DNA of 31,752 nt, taken from positions 1-31,752 of the forward strand of contig CAZITB010000016.1 of assembly GCA_964542055.1 (NCBI GenBank), read 5' to 3'. Every line of letters begins with the position of its first letter. The first letter of the stretch is position 1. This DNA is from CAZITB01 sp964542055 (lineage in GTDB: Bacteria; Planctomycetota; Phycisphaerae; Sedimentisphaerales; CAMDDF01). The notes beneath the pieces are model-generated. The model was given only the letters and a program-made list of their open reading frames with translations. It made no database searches and had not been told where the DNA came from. A program made the position numbers and the translations under genes. This document shows, in pieces, positions 23,332 to 31,752 of the stretch.

Positions 23332-24453
23332 ATGAAAATACACGAGAAAACAAAAGTTTTAATGACTGCTGATACTCTTAGTGGTGTCTGGGTATATGCA
23401 CTGAACTTAATGGAATCCCTGCAAAATTACGGTATCGAATTCCTGCTCGCAACTATGGGCAAACCTTTGACTCAGCATCAAAAAGCCGAACTTGCAAAAA
23501 TTGAAAACATTACATATATTGAAAGTTCTTACAAATTGGAATGGATGGATAACCCCTGGCAAGACATTGACGATGCAGGAAAATGGCTCCTGGATTTGGC
23601 CGACAGTTACCAACCTGACATTGTCCACCTCAATAGTTTCTGTCATGGCTCACTTAACTGGAACTGCCCCTGCCTGGTAGTAGGACATTCCTGTGTTTAT
23701 TCCTGGTTTAAGGATATTTACAGTAAAATGCCCGGAGAAGAATGGAAAACTTACTTTTTTAGGGTATCCGAAGGTTTGAAAAAGGCAGACATGGTTACCG
23801 CGCCTACAAGCAATTTTCTGTTAAGCCTTAAACAACTTTACGGCAAATTCAACACTCCCGGAGCAGTATATAACGGAAGTAAAAACAATTTCGTAAAAAC
23901 AGAAAAAAACAATTCCCTTATCCTTTCCGCTGGCCGAGTTTGGGACCCCGGAAAAAACATTCAAATACTCGAAAAGGTCTGCCAGCTTACAGGCCAGAAA
24001 ATCTATGTCGCCGGAAACAATAAACATCCTGTTGACGGAACCGTAACCCATTACAACAATTTGCAATATCTCGGCTTCCTCGATAGAACCCAAATGAATA
24101 AATGGTATGAAAAAGCAAGCATATACATTCTTCCCGCCAAGTATGAACCCTTCGGACTTTCAGCTTTAGAGGCCGCCCTTGCCGGCTGTGCCTTGATTCT
24201 CGGCGATATACCATCTCTTAGAGAATTGTGGCACAATGCCGCTATGTTCGCTGACCCTGATGACTGCAAAGAAATAGCTTCAGCAGTTTTAGCTTTGGAA
24301 AATGACCCCAAACTTTGTAACTATTACGAAGCTAAATCTCAAGACCGTGCAAAGCAATATTCAATAGAAAAAATGGCTCAGGGGTATCTCGATATATACT
24401 TGAAATTAATGCAGAAATCCACAGCCCAAAGGAGGTTAGCTCCAACTTTATGA
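23332..24453 (+). CDS. GT4-type glycosyltransferase
   Basis: 373 residues with a GT-B fold: an N-terminal acceptor domain with DTLSGVWVYALNL (GVW replacing the usual GG loop) and QPDIVHLNS, then a C-terminal nucleotide-sugar domain with ILSAGRVWDPGKN, YVAGNN and E-x7-E in YEPFGLSALEAALAGC. It transfers a sugar from an activated donor to an unknown acceptor in the cytoplasm. The end overlaps the next glycosyltransferase gene by 4 bases, so the two are coupled. The ribosome binding site is weak. No capsule or lipopolysaccharide genes are adjacent, so the product cannot be named. Confidence 0.85.
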   Translation: MKIHEKTKVLMTADTLSGVWVYALNLMESLQNYGIEFLLATMGKPLTQHQKAELAKIENITYIESSYKLEWMDNPWQDIDDAGKWLLDLADSYQPDIVHLNSFCHGSLNWNCPCLVVGHSCVYSWFKDIYSKMPGEEWKTYFFRVSEGLKKADMVTAPTSNFLLSLKQLYGKFNTPGAVYNGSKNNFVKTEKNNSLILSAGRVWDPGKNIQILEKVCQLTGQKIYVAGNNKHPVDGTVTHYNNLQYLGFLDRTQMNKWYEKASIYILPAKYEPFGLSALEAALAGCALILGDIPSLRELWHNAAMFADPDDCKEIASAVLALENDPKLCNYYEAKSQDRAKQYSIEKMAQGYLDIYLKLMQKSTAQRRLAPTL

Positions 24454-25607
24454 ATTACGCTCCTATGAATATAATTATGTTTTATCATTCTATGATCTCC
24501 GACTGGAGTCATGGCAATGCCCACTTTTTACGGGGAATTTCAACCGAACTGCTTTACAGGGGACATAATGTTCAGGTATATGAACCACGCAATTCCTTGA
24601 GCCTTTCAATGCTGAACAAACAAAGCGATAAAGAATATTTTTCGCAATTTTGCAAAACCTATCCGAAACTCGAAAGTTTACAATACGACCCAGATACGAT
24701 TGATCTTGACAAGGTTCTTGACCAGGCCGACCTCGTAATAGTTCATCAATGGGACCAGCCGCAACTTGTAAACAAGATCAGTAAGCATCGAATAAAAAAC
24801 AACCATTATAAGTTACTGTTTCATGATACAAACCACCGGATCATCAGCGCCCCTCAAGAGATCGAACGTTTCCAATTCGATGGATTCGACGGGTTGCTCG
24901 CATTCGGTGATGTGATCCGCCAGATTTACCTCCACAAAGGTTTATTCACAAAAGCCTGGACATGGCATCGAGCTGCAGACATAAGAGTCTTTAAACCCAT
25001 CGAGCAACAACAGAAAAAAAATGACATCGTATGGGTAGGCAACTGTGAGGATGAAGAAAAAGCCAGAGAACTGAAAAAATTCTTATTCAAACCGATACGC
25101 TCTTTACAATTAAATGGGGATATTTATGGAATAAGCTATCCAGAAAAAGCCTTAAAAATTATAAAAAAAACAAGGTTAACTTACAAAGGTTGGATTTCAA
25201 ATTTCACTGTGCCAAACGCCTTTGCCAAGGCTAAATTGACAATTCATCTCCCAAGAAAATATTACACTCTAAGCGGAATCCCCACCATCAGACCTTTCGA
25301 AGCAATGGCTTGCGGTATTCCGCTGATTTGCTCACCTTGGCAAGACAGTGAAAACCTGTTCCGTCTGGATGTTGATTACATGGTCGCGAGAAATCCCAAA
25401 AAAATGAAAGAATATATACAAATGATCTTACATGATCAGGAGCTTGCGGATTCTTTTTCAAATAATGCAAGAAATACTATTTTACGAAAGCACACCTGCA
25501 GCCATCGCGCAGATGAATTAATGGAAATATGTAAACAGTTAGGATTAAACACAGAAATTAAAATCCCTGAGAAAATAAGAGGCAATGAAGAATGTTTAAA
25601 AAAATAA
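24450..25607 (+). CDS. CgeB-like glycosyltransferase family protein
   Basis: 385 residues starting at the ATG overlapping the GT4 stop; an AGGAGG lies 14 bases upstream, further than usual. The N-terminus MNIIMFYHSMISDWSHGNAH resembles CgeB/spore maturation-type proteins, with LFHDTNHR in the middle and a C-terminal glycosyltransferase domain containing HLPRKYYTLSGIPTIRPFEAMACGIPL. CgeB proteins modify surface glycans in spore formers; here the shared operon with the GT4 enzyme suggests both act on one glycan. The substrate is unknown. Confidence 0.78.
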   Translation: MNYAPMNIIMFYHSMISDWSHGNAHFLRGISTELLYRGHNVQVYEPRNSLSLSMLNKQSDKEYFSQFCKTYPKLESLQYDPDTIDLDKVLDQADLVIVHQWDQPQLVNKISKHRIKNNHYKLLFHDTNHRIISAPQEIERFQFDGFDGLLAFGDVIRQIYLHKGLFTKAWTWHRAADIRVFKPIEQQQKKNDIVWVGNCEDEEKARELKKFLFKPIRSLQLNGDIYGISYPEKALKIIKKTRLTYKGWISNFTVPNAFAKAKLTIHLPRKYYTLSGIPTIRPFEAMACGIPLICSPWQDSENLFRLDVDYMVARNPKKMKEYIQMILHDQELADSFSNNARNTILRKHTCSHRADELMEICKQLGLNTEIKIPEKIRGNEECLKK

Positions 25608-25703
25608 ATATTGCTTATTCGGCTCCAGCCTGATTTCGGTATACTGGCATCGACAACTCTTGAAACAATACATTACATTTTTACTGACATCAAAATCAAA
25701 ATC

Positions 25704-27245
25704 TTAATCATCGTCTCTTTTTTTCAGCCCTTTCGTTGCAGGCGAATGCAGAATCTCACCATCTGCATCAAACCTCGAGCCATGACACGGACAATCCCAG
25801 CTCTTCTCAGCATTGTTCCAGTTGATCTTGCAACCTAAATGCGTACATACCGGGCTCACACAATGCTTCTTGCCGCTCTCATCATGATAAACCGCCGTAT
25901 CCTTCCCATCTTTTTCAACGATATCACCTTGTCCCTTTGGCAATTCATCTATCCCGCGTTTCCTCTTTTTGGAAGTATAATCTTTAGTGAAATTTTTCAT
26001 CACATGAAAATTTAGCTCAAAATATTTTTTAGAAACAACTGACTTGATTCGCGTCGAATCAAAAACCTTCTTCCACGGATTATCCTGTTCGGTGATTAAA
26101 TCTGATAATATCAAACCCGCCGCGGTGCCATTTGTCAGCCCCCAGCCATTCATTCCTGTTGCAACGAATAAACTGTCAGATGCAAAAGAATGATAACCTA
26201 CAAATGGAATATCGTCTATCGGGTGGTTATCCTGCGTTGACCAACGATATGCTATCGATTCAACAGGAAAATAATCACGAGCGAACTGCTCAGCTTGCAG
26301 GTATTTCCAAACCGTATCACTATCATGCCCGACTTCATGATTCTGCCCTCCCGTTATCAAATAACATTCCCCCGAATCGGTCACATGCTTGCGAATTGTA
26401 TGTACAGGACGTTCAGCATTGATATACATCCCGTCCGGCAAACCGTTATCTAACCTGGCAGCTAACAAATATGAGCGAAACGGGGACATCTTACTAAAAA
26501 ACAAACCCTTATTCGATATCGGAAAATGTGTGGCAATTAATATTTTTTCAGCTTCGATTTTACCGCTGTTTGTATGCACCTCACTATGTCGATTCGATTT
26601 AACTTTCTCCACTCGCGAATCTTCAAATATCTTACCGCCGCCACGCACAAATAGCTTCGCCAAGCCGTTAATATACTTCTGCGAATGAAAATACGCTTGA
26701 TCTTTATAAACTACAGCAGCTTTCAAAGGAAACGAAGCATTCAATGAATCTGAAAATTCAACATCGATTCCCAGTTTTCTCCCCACCTCAACTTCCTCTT
26801 CTATCCGCCCGATCTTATTCTCGTCATCTGTATAAACACACGAAAAATCGCGATGAAAATCACACCCAATCCCCTCACTTTCAATCACATCCGCTATAAA
26901 TTCCAGACCAGCTTTATTCGCATCAACATACAATCGGCTTTTCTCCTGACCGATTCTCTTGATCAGCTTATTGTAAATTAAACCATGACTTAAAGATATT
27001 TTACCGGTTGTTTGCCCTGTCACCCCACTGCCGACAGTTCTCGCTTCTATCACAGCAACTGACAAGCCTCTTTTCTGGAGTATATATGCAGCAGTCAAAC
27101 CAATAATGCCACCCCCAACTACCGCCACATCGAACCTCTCAGTTCCAATCAGACTCGGAAACGCCTGATCCCTCGGCAAACTCTGCCATAAAGATAAATT
27201 TTCACCCGGCAAACTAGCGGTAACCTCTTGGTTATCATGCTGCAT
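25704..27245 (-). CDS. FAD-dependent oxidoreductase with C-terminal Rieske domain (YhfW-like)
   Basis: 513 residues in two parts. The N-terminal DadA/glycine-oxidase-type FAD domain has VVGGGIIG (43-50) and later NGWGLTNGTAAGLIL. The C-terminal Rieske domain has CTHLGC (467-472) and CPCHG (485-489), giving cluster ligands Cys467, His469, Cys485 and His488, with a likely Cys472-Cys487 disulphide. The order and length match Bacillus YhfW. The Rieske centre probably accepts electrons from the flavin. It follows the lipoprotein gene by 16 bases with TGGAG before the ATG. The substrate is unknown. Confidence 0.9.
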   Translation of the reverse strand: MQHDNQEVTASLPGENLSLWQSLPRDQAFPSLIGTERFDVAVVGGGIIGLTAAYILQKRGLSVAVIEARTVGSGVTGQTTGKISLSHGLIYNKLIKRIGQEKSRLYVDANKAGLEFIADVIESEGIGCDFHRDFSCVYTDDENKIGRIEEEVEVGRKLGIDVEFSDSLNASFPLKAAVVYKDQAYFHSQKYINGLAKLFVRGGGKIFEDSRVEKVKSNRHSEVHTNSGKIEAEKILIATHFPISNKGLFFSKMSPFRSYLLAARLDNGLPDGMYINAERPVHTIRKHVTDSGECYLITGGQNHEVGHDSDTVWKYLQAEQFARDYFPVESIAYRWSTQDNHPIDDIPFVGYHSFASDSLFVATGMNGWGLTNGTAAGLILSDLITEQDNPWKKVFDSTRIKSVVSKKYFELNFHVMKNFTKDYTSKKRKRGIDELPKGQGDIVEKDGKDTAVYHDESGKKHCVSPVCTHLGCKINWNNAEKSWDCPCHGSRFDADGEILHSPATKGLKKRDDD

Positions 27246-27261
27246 TTCTACTCCAATTTAT

Positions 27262-27705
27262 TTAATGCACCATCAGATCAGGAATTTTAAGATTATCGAT
27301 TACAACCGTAACCTTATCCCCATGACGAATCTGATTATCAGGATTTGAAAAAACAACAAAATAGGACTTACCTTCTTTGGGATTGAGCATCATCTCCACC
27401 AAATAATCAAATCTATGCAGTGACGGCACAAAAGCCTTACCACTTTTTTGATCAATCAGGTAATATTCAGCATCGCTGTATAACAAATCCTTTGCCCGGG
27501 ACCGATCAACAACTTCGTATCTGAAATCCAGCGCCTTGCCTTCATTTCGAAGCGTTATCTTACGAATCTCAACTCCCCATTCCTCAGCCAGCGATAACCG
27601 CTTACCATCTTGAATAGAGCTGCGGTTTTCGATATTGTTTTCGCAACCACATCCACACCCGCTCAAAAAAAATGGTACTATCAATAAAATTAACATTTTT
27701 TTCAT
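27262..27705 (-). CDS. Small lipoprotein of unknown function
   Basis: 147 residues. A lipoprotein signal with lipobox LSGC places the acylated Cys at position 17; the mature N-terminus is unusually cysteine-rich (CGCGC). The mature part is a single small domain of mixed beta strands (ITLRNEGKALDFRYEVVDR, YFVVFSNPDN) that I do not recognise. GAGGGAA precedes the ATG. It lies between the P-type ATPase and FAD/Rieske genes on the same strand, with a possible own promoter 30-58 bases upstream. Probably envelope-anchored. Confidence 0.75.
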   Translation of the reverse strand: MKKMLILLIVPFFLSGCGCGCENNIENRSSIQDGKRLSLAEEWGVEIRKITLRNEGKALDFRYEVVDRSRAKDLLYSDAEYYLIDQKSGKAFVPSLHRFDYLVEMMLNPKEGKSYFVVFSNPDNQIRHGDKVTVVIDNLKIPDLMVH

Positions 27706-27734
27706 CTGAGTATTCCCTCTTTTAAAAGCATCTA

Positions 27735-27763
27735 GTTATAGTTTAAGTTTATTCTGCTCTTAA
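27735..27763 (-). promoter_or_regulatory. Possible promoter of the lipoprotein and FAD/Rieske genes
   Basis: Minus strand: TTAAGA (27763-27758), 17-bp spacer, TATAAC (27740-27735). The -10 is good and the -35 weak. It lies in the 105-base gap after the P-type ATPase gene. Confidence 0.35.
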
Positions 27764-27810
27764 ATATTTACTAGTGAGGAAATTACTCAAAATGATTTAA
27801 GCAATTGGTG

Positions 27811-30501
27811 TCATTTAGCCTTAATTGCTCTTACTATCATTTTCTCCAATTCAACAATGATATAAATCGCCAATCCAGCACCCGCCACAAGACCCCACTG
27901 AACCAATGTCAGTCCTTCCGTACCGAAAAGATTCTGCACCGGCCCCCAATAAGTAAATATCAACTGAAAAAATATCAACGCCGCCACCGATATCAAAGAA
28001 ATTTTATTCCCAAAAATCCCGCTCAGGTTGAAAGACGAACTTATAAGATGTCTTGCATTGAAAAGATAAAATAGCTGGCCTGCAACTAAAGTATTGACCG
28101 CCACTGTTCTAGCCTGTTCCAGGCTTGCTCCGGCCCTGAAATAATATTGAAAAATACCGATCGCTGCCGCCGCTATCAAAACCGCCACAAAAGCAATTCG
28201 CCAGATAAGATACCCCGAAAGGATCGGCTCATCAGGCGCTCTCGGAGGTCGCTCCATTATCCCTTCCTCAGAAGGCTCAAAAGCGAGCGATATCGCCAAA
28301 GTAACCGCCGTTATCATATTTACCCACAATATCTGAAGCGGCGAAATAGGCATTCTCGTAAAAAACAAGATCACTGCAGAAATCACCATCAGCGATTCGG
28401 CACCATTAGTAGGCAGCACAAACAATATGGTTTTAATCAGATTATCATAAATTGTCCGACCCTCTTCTACCGCTCTTTCAATAGTTGCAAAATTATCATC
28501 AGCTAAAACAATCTCCGCCGCCTCCTTCGCTGCTTCCGAACCTTTGATACCCATCGCCACGCCAACATCCGCCTTCTTCAACGCAGGCGAATCATTCACT
28601 CCATCACCTGTCATCGCAACAACCTGGTGCTGCGACTGCAAAGATTCGATCATTTTAAGCTTATGCTCCGGGCTCGAACGTGCAAAAACATCATTGCTCT
28701 TGACATTCTCTCCAAACTCCTCATCACTCAACCTCTCAAGTTCACTTCCGGTAACAACATGCTCCCCATCACCTATCCCGATCGAACTTCCAATACTTCG
28801 CGCCGTCAGCGCATGGTCACCCGTTACCATTTTAACATTTATTCCTGCCTTATGGCATTTGTCAACCGCCTCTATCGCCTCTTCTCGCGGCGGATCAATT
28901 ATCCCTATAAGCCCCAAAAAAGTCAGATCATTTACATGCTCTTCTTCCAGACTTTCGGCTTCAACCTTCTTCTTCGCTATCCCAAGGACCCTGTGACCGC
29001 TCTCTGCCAATTCTTCCTGCTTTTCCTTCCAGAACCCGCTATTGAAAGATTCCTCACTTTCTTGCCTCCGCTGGTTCGAACTCATCTCGAACAGCCGCTC
29101 GGGAGCACCTTTTACAAAAATAACATTCCCGCCCTCTCTTTTATGCAAAGTAGCCATATACCGTCTTTCAGACTCAAACGGTATCTCATCTATCCTTGGA
29201 TATTCTTTTTCCTGGCCATCACGATCAAGCCCCACCTTATAACCCAAAACCACCGCCGCACCTTCTGTCGGTTTCCCCTCGATACTCCATTTATCATCTT
29301 CTTTTTTCAAACGCGAATCACTCGACAACATTCCCACACGCCCAAGCTCAACGAGATTCTCATCATCTTCAGGAGAAATCTTCTCATCATCTATACTGAA
29401 CTGCCCCTCAGGACTGTATCCCTTTCCGCTTACCGTATAAACCTTATCAGCCAGCGCAACCTTAGCCACTGTCATTTCGTTACGTGTAAGCGTACCTGTC
29501 TTATCCGAAAAAATTACCGTAACCGAACCAAGCGTCTCGACCGCCGGCAGCTTTCGCATGATCGCGTTTCGCTTAGCCATCTGCTGAACACCCAACGCCA
29601 GCGTTACTGTCATAATAGCTGGCAGCCCCTGTGGTATCGCCGCCACTGCCAAACTCACAACGACCATGAACATCTCTGTAACGGAAGAATCTTGAATAAA
29701 ATACCCAATCGCAAAAAGAACTGCACTGAGCAAAACAATGAAAATCGAAAGTTTCTTCCCGAATTTATCTATCTTATTCATCAGCGGAGTGCTTGTCTTT
29801 TCTACACCCGAAACCATCTCTCCAATATGGCCGATCTCTGAATATTTTCCCGTCGCCGCTACAACACCTTTGACCTGCCCGTCTGTCATCATGGTGCTCG
29901 AAAAACCCATACACTTGCGGTCGCCGATAGCCGCATCTTCTTCCACAGCATCGGTTTGCTTATTCACCGGCTCTGATTCACCCGTCAAAGTTGCCTCATC
30001 AGCTTGAGCATTTTTTGATTTGATGATCCTTATATCCGCTGGTATTCGATCACCCGAACCAACTACAACAATATCCCCTGGAACCAGCTTCTCTGCTGAA
30101 ATTTCTCGTTTTCGCCCATCACGAAAAACTTGCGCTTTTGGTGTAAGCATACCTCGGATAGATTCCATCGCCTTCTCTGCCTTACCCTCCTGAATATATC
30201 CTATCACCGCATTGATCAAAACCACTGCAATGATTACCCCTGTATCAGCCCACTCTCCCAAAATCGCCGTTATCACCGCCGCAACCAGCAAAATATAGAT
30301 CAATACATTTTTAAACTGACTCAAAAATCTCTCCAACCGGCTTTGTCCTTTTTTAGATTGAAGTTTATTTGGGCCGTATTTCTCTAACCTTTTTTGAGCT
30401 TCATCTTCGCTTAAACCTTCTTTACTCGCATCCAGCTCAGATAAAACCTCCTCGATTTCCATACTGTGCCACTTTTTGTTCGCACCTTCATTGTCGCTCA
30501 T
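27811..30501 (-). CDS. P2-type cation-transporting ATPase (CtpF-like)
   Basis: 896 residues with all P-type landmarks: actuator TGES (173-176), phosphorylation site DKTGTLT with Asp333, hinge TGDGVNDSPALKKADVG, and ten membrane helices. Overall it resembles calcium pumps of the SERCA type, but the ion-site residues differ: helix 4 reads AAIPQGLPA (Gln291 for the usual Glu), and helix 6 reads WVNMITAVT, with Ala732 where SERCA has Asp. Asn699, Glu702, Asn728 and Thr731 are kept. Mycobacterial CtpF has a similar helix 6. The transported ion is therefore uncertain (calcium, sodium or another cation). GAGGG precedes the ATG. It is upstream of the lipoprotein gene and possibly co-transcribed. Confidence 0.9.
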   Translation of the reverse strand: MSDNEGANKKWHSMEIEEVLSELDASKEGLSEDEAQKRLEKYGPNKLQSKKGQSRLERFLSQFKNVLIYILLVAAVITAILGEWADTGVIIAVVLINAVIGYIQEGKAEKAMESIRGMLTPKAQVFRDGRKREISAEKLVPGDIVVVGSGDRIPADIRIIKSKNAQADEATLTGESEPVNKQTDAVEEDAAIGDRKCMGFSSTMMTDGQVKGVVAATGKYSEIGHIGEMVSGVEKTSTPLMNKIDKFGKKLSIFIVLLSAVLFAIGYFIQDSSVTEMFMVVVSLAVAAIPQGLPAIMTVTLALGVQQMAKRNAIMRKLPAVETLGSVTVIFSDKTGTLTRNEMTVAKVALADKVYTVSGKGYSPEGQFSIDDEKISPEDDENLVELGRVGMLSSDSRLKKEDDKWSIEGKPTEGAAVVLGYKVGLDRDGQEKEYPRIDEIPFESERRYMATLHKREGGNVIFVKGAPERLFEMSSNQRRQESEESFNSGFWKEKQEELAESGHRVLGIAKKKVEAESLEEEHVNDLTFLGLIGIIDPPREEAIEAVDKCHKAGINVKMVTGDHALTARSIGSSIGIGDGEHVVTGSELERLSDEEFGENVKSNDVFARSSPEHKLKMIESLQSQHQVVAMTGDGVNDSPALKKADVGVAMGIKGSEAAKEAAEIVLADDNFATIERAVEEGRTIYDNLIKTILFVLPTNGAESLMVISAVILFFTRMPISPLQILWVNMITAVTLAISLAFEPSEEGIMERPPRAPDEPILSGYLIWRIAFVAVLIAAAAIGIFQYYFRAGASLEQARTVAVNTLVAGQLFYLFNARHLISSSFNLSGIFGNKISLISVAALIFFQLIFTYWGPVQNLFGTEGLTLVQWGLVAGAGLAIYIIVELEKMIVRAIKAK

Positions 30502-30726
30502 AACACCCTCGTTTTACATTTTATTTAATCCAAAGTTATATCTAGAATAGCCTTTATTTATAATAATTGTAATAAGCAAAATCTTTATATAAATTAATCA
30601 ATTTCCTTAAATAATTTGATCAGATATATTTCCCACCAGCACAAGCAACCCGAAAAAAAACCTAAATTTACCCCACAACCCAATTATCCTTGAAAGGTCA
30701 TCCGCACCCAAAATTTTTTAATACCT
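30502..30726. other. AT-rich gap between RRM and P-type ATPase genes
   Basis: 225 bases with no convincing gene. It must hold the ATPase promoter; the minus strand is extremely AT-rich (about 30540-30620) and offers several weak -10-like sequences, so none is assigned. Confidence 0.4.
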
Positions 30727-31122
30727 TCAACGGTTAAAATTTGGCTCATCACCATTTGACCATTTGCGTTTGACATTTCCGCCGCCTCTGTTGAATTCTC
30801 TGCTCCTATTTGCCTTTTCTCGACCGAAACCCTGTGATTTGCCCGCCCCTTTTGGTCTGCTTGCTCCCCTGCCAATAGGTTTTTTTGGCTTCGCTTCTGC
30901 AATTTTGATCTCACGGCCCATAACTTCTTTGCCGTTCAACTCTTTCATCGCCACCCGTGCATGATCTTCATTCGCTAATTCAACAAAACCAAAACCTTTC
31001 GACCGGTTGATATCATGGTCGATAACAAGGTTGTACGAGACTACCTCCCCATATTCCTCAAAAAGCTCCTTAAGCTCATCTTCAGTCATCTCATGGGGTA
31101 AATTTCCTGCATAAAGCTTCAT
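30727..31122 (-). CDS. RRM-domain RNA-binding protein
   Basis: 131 residues. One RRM occupies residues 1-76 with RNP2 LYAGNLP (3-9) and RNP1 KGFGFVEL (42-49), followed by a basic glycine/arginine-rich tail (residues 84-131) with several RG/FGR units. Bacterial proteins of this kind, as in cyanobacteria and planctomycetes, bind single-stranded RNA and are often cold-regulated. A near-perfect GGAGG lies 7 bases before the ATG. Regulation is not evident. It stands alone, about 165 bases from the tRNA gene. Confidence 0.92.
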   Translation of the reverse strand: MKLYAGNLPHEMTEDELKELFEEYGEVVSYNLVIDHDINRSKGFGFVELANEDHARVAMKELNGKEVMGREIKIAEAKPKKPIGRGASRPKGAGKSQGFGREKANRSREFNRGGGNVKRKWSNGDEPNFNR

Positions 31123-31288
31123 AATATCCTCCAGTACCTAATCTAATTCGAAGTCCCTAAATATCCCTCTACCCTTTCTTTATATTACTAAATCGGCCAG
31201 ATGAACACAAAAAATGTAAAAATATATCGTTTTTTTTATAGCTTTTTTCGCACAAACTCCCCAAATCGCCCTAACTTCCACACTTCAA

Positions 31289-31373
31289 TACCGGAGGTGG
31301 GACTCGAACCCACACCAGGGGTGAACCTGAAAGGATTTTGAATCCTTCGCGTCTGCCATTCCGCCACTCCGGC
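31289..31373 (-). tRNA. tRNA-Leu (anticodon CAA)
   Basis: 85 nt on the minus strand. The acceptor GCCGGAG pairs with CTCCGGT, the anticodon stem-loop GGATTCAAAATCC shows CAA in a 7-base loop, a long variable arm marks it as a class II tRNA, and the T-arm is GGTTCGAGTCC. CCA is not encoded and must be added. It reads UUG codons. A promoter lies 6-40 bases upstream. Confidence 0.95.
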
Positions 31374-31385
31374 TCAAAACATGGA

Positions 31386-31413
31386 ATTATCCCTATTAAT
31401 TTCAAAATGTCAA
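31386..31413 (-). promoter_or_regulatory. Promoter of tRNA-Leu(CAA)
   Basis: Minus strand: perfect -35 TTGACA (31413-31408), 16-bp spacer, -10 GATAAT (31391-31386). The predicted start is only about 6 nt before the tRNA 5' end. Confidence 0.75.
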
Positions 31414-31466
31414 GCCAAAAACAAACGCAATTGCTTTACAATTTAAACTGATAATTATTAACTGCG

Positions 31467-31479
31467 GTTAACTTTCGCA
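31467..31479 (-). repeat. 13-bp IS-end-like motif, inverted copy of 42-54
   Basis: On the minus strand it reads TGCGAAAGTTAAC and lies 14 bases past the transposase stop, where the terminal inverted repeat of an insertion sequence would be expected. See the copy at 42-54. Confidence 0.45.
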
Positions 31480-31493
31480 ATTTTATAAACAAT

Positions 31494-31751
31494 TTAAGCA
31501 GCGGAAGCTAAGGCTTCCATTAAAAACTTATATTTTTTATCATGAACGGCAAAATTACCGAACATATATTTTATTCTTTGGCTCCAAAGCTCACGCCGCA
31601 GGCAGCACAAGGCGTCGGCAAAGCTGGGAGTTGCTTTCTGTCTGTACCAAGGCTGAACCCAGAAAGTTCTCACCTTGGATTTTTGCCTGAGATACCACAG
31701 CCAGACCATAGAGTACAGAGCCAGACTCAAAGCCGCTGCTCTTTCGGGTCC
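31494..31751 (-). mobile_element. C-terminal fragment of an IS transposase (cut by the window edge)
   Basis: An open frame of 85 codons runs in from the right edge and stops at 31494. It contains ALYSMVWLWYLR, QPWYRQKATPSFADALCCLRR and a final helix, a pattern that I associate with the C-terminus of DDE transposases of the IS4-like groups. No in-frame ATG begins it inside the window, so the gene's 5' end lies outside. Family assignment is tentative; that it is a transposase tail is supported by the adjacent IS-end-like motif. Confidence 0.6.
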
Positions 31752-31752
31752 C

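Noticed and set aside
25611..25838. 75-residue ORF on the plus strand after the CgeB-like gene
   Set aside because: It runs antisense into the Rieske domain of the FAD/Rieske gene and has no ribosome binding site or motif.
28627..29841. 404-residue ORF on the plus strand
   Set aside because: It lies wholly antisense to the P-type ATPase gene, whose motifs are complete; the translation is of low complexity in Arg, His and Ile and shows no domain.
30684..30914. 76-residue basic ORF on the minus strand
   Set aside because: It is another frame of the Gly/Arg-rich tail of the RRM gene; low complexity explains its openness.
1..31752. CRISPR array or phage region
   Set aside because: No regularly spaced repeats and no capsid, integrase or terminase-like genes were seen; only the IS fragment and the palindromic element look mobile.

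Overview
The window reads as a chromosomal segment of an AT-leaning Gram-negative bacterium, most likely of the PVC group and probably an anaerobic Phycisphaerae-type planctomycete. This is inferred from the style of the short type II pseudopilins, an NqrBCDE block standing without nqrA and nqrF, HEAT-repeat secreted proteins and a YhfW-like FAD/Rieske protein. No rRNA or marker gene is present to prove it. Promoters of ordinary sigma70 type (TTGACA/TATAAT-like, 16-17 bp spacers) can be read at several gene starts.

Layout. (1) 1-237: non-coding, with a terminator for a gene lying before the window. (2) 238-4499, minus strand: seven pseudopilin genes. A GspG-like major subunit comes first, then three more GspG-like paralogues, then GspI-, GspJ- and GspK-like tip subunits; a 15-bp hairpin separates the first gene from the rest. 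(3) 4783-14275, minus strand: one long transcription unit starting with a secreted HEAT-repeat protein, then a complete F1Fo ATP synthase operon (atpZ-like, B, E, F, H, A, G, D, C), and ending with a DUF2400 protein that resembles endonuclease III-type glycosylases. (4) 14548-17636, plus strand: a divergently transcribed rubredoxin followed by nqrB, nqrC, nqrD and nqrE. This is the membrane core of a sodium-pumping NADH:quinone oxidoreductase, without the NADH-input subunit NqrF and without NqrA. (5) 17691-17853: a near-palindromic MITE-like element, then an MFS transporter. (6) 19269-20952, minus strand: a homologue of the vertebrate tRNA-queuosine mannosyltransferase (GTDC1/QTMAN, DUF3524), with a DJ-1/PfpI protein downstream. 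(7) 21114-22814: a TIM-barrel sugar isomerase-like gene (plus) converging on a zinc homocysteine methyltransferase (minus). (8) 23134-25607, plus strand: a doubtful small ORF, a GT4 glycosyltransferase and a CgeB-like glycosyltransferase. (9) 25704-30501, minus strand: P-type ATPase, small lipoprotein and FAD/Rieske oxidoreductase. (10) 30727-31751: an RRM RNA-binding protein, tRNA-Leu(CAA) and the end of a transposase running off the edge.

How the genes fit together. The centre of the window is a membrane-energy locus. From one divergent control region (14276-14547) it drives the ATP synthase one way and a rubredoxin plus NQR core the other way. The c subunit lacks the sodium-binding residues known from sodium-type rings, so the synthase is predicted to be proton-coupled although NQR pumps sodium.

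Most notable points: rubredoxin in the place where nqrA normally sits; the bacterial QTMAN homologue; the tandem pseudopilin set with a built-in hairpin and a beta-repeat GspK-like tip; the 163-bp palindromic element; a calcium-pump-like ATPase with two altered ion ligands; and a 13-bp motif repeated in inverted orientation at both ends of the window, next to the transposase fragment.
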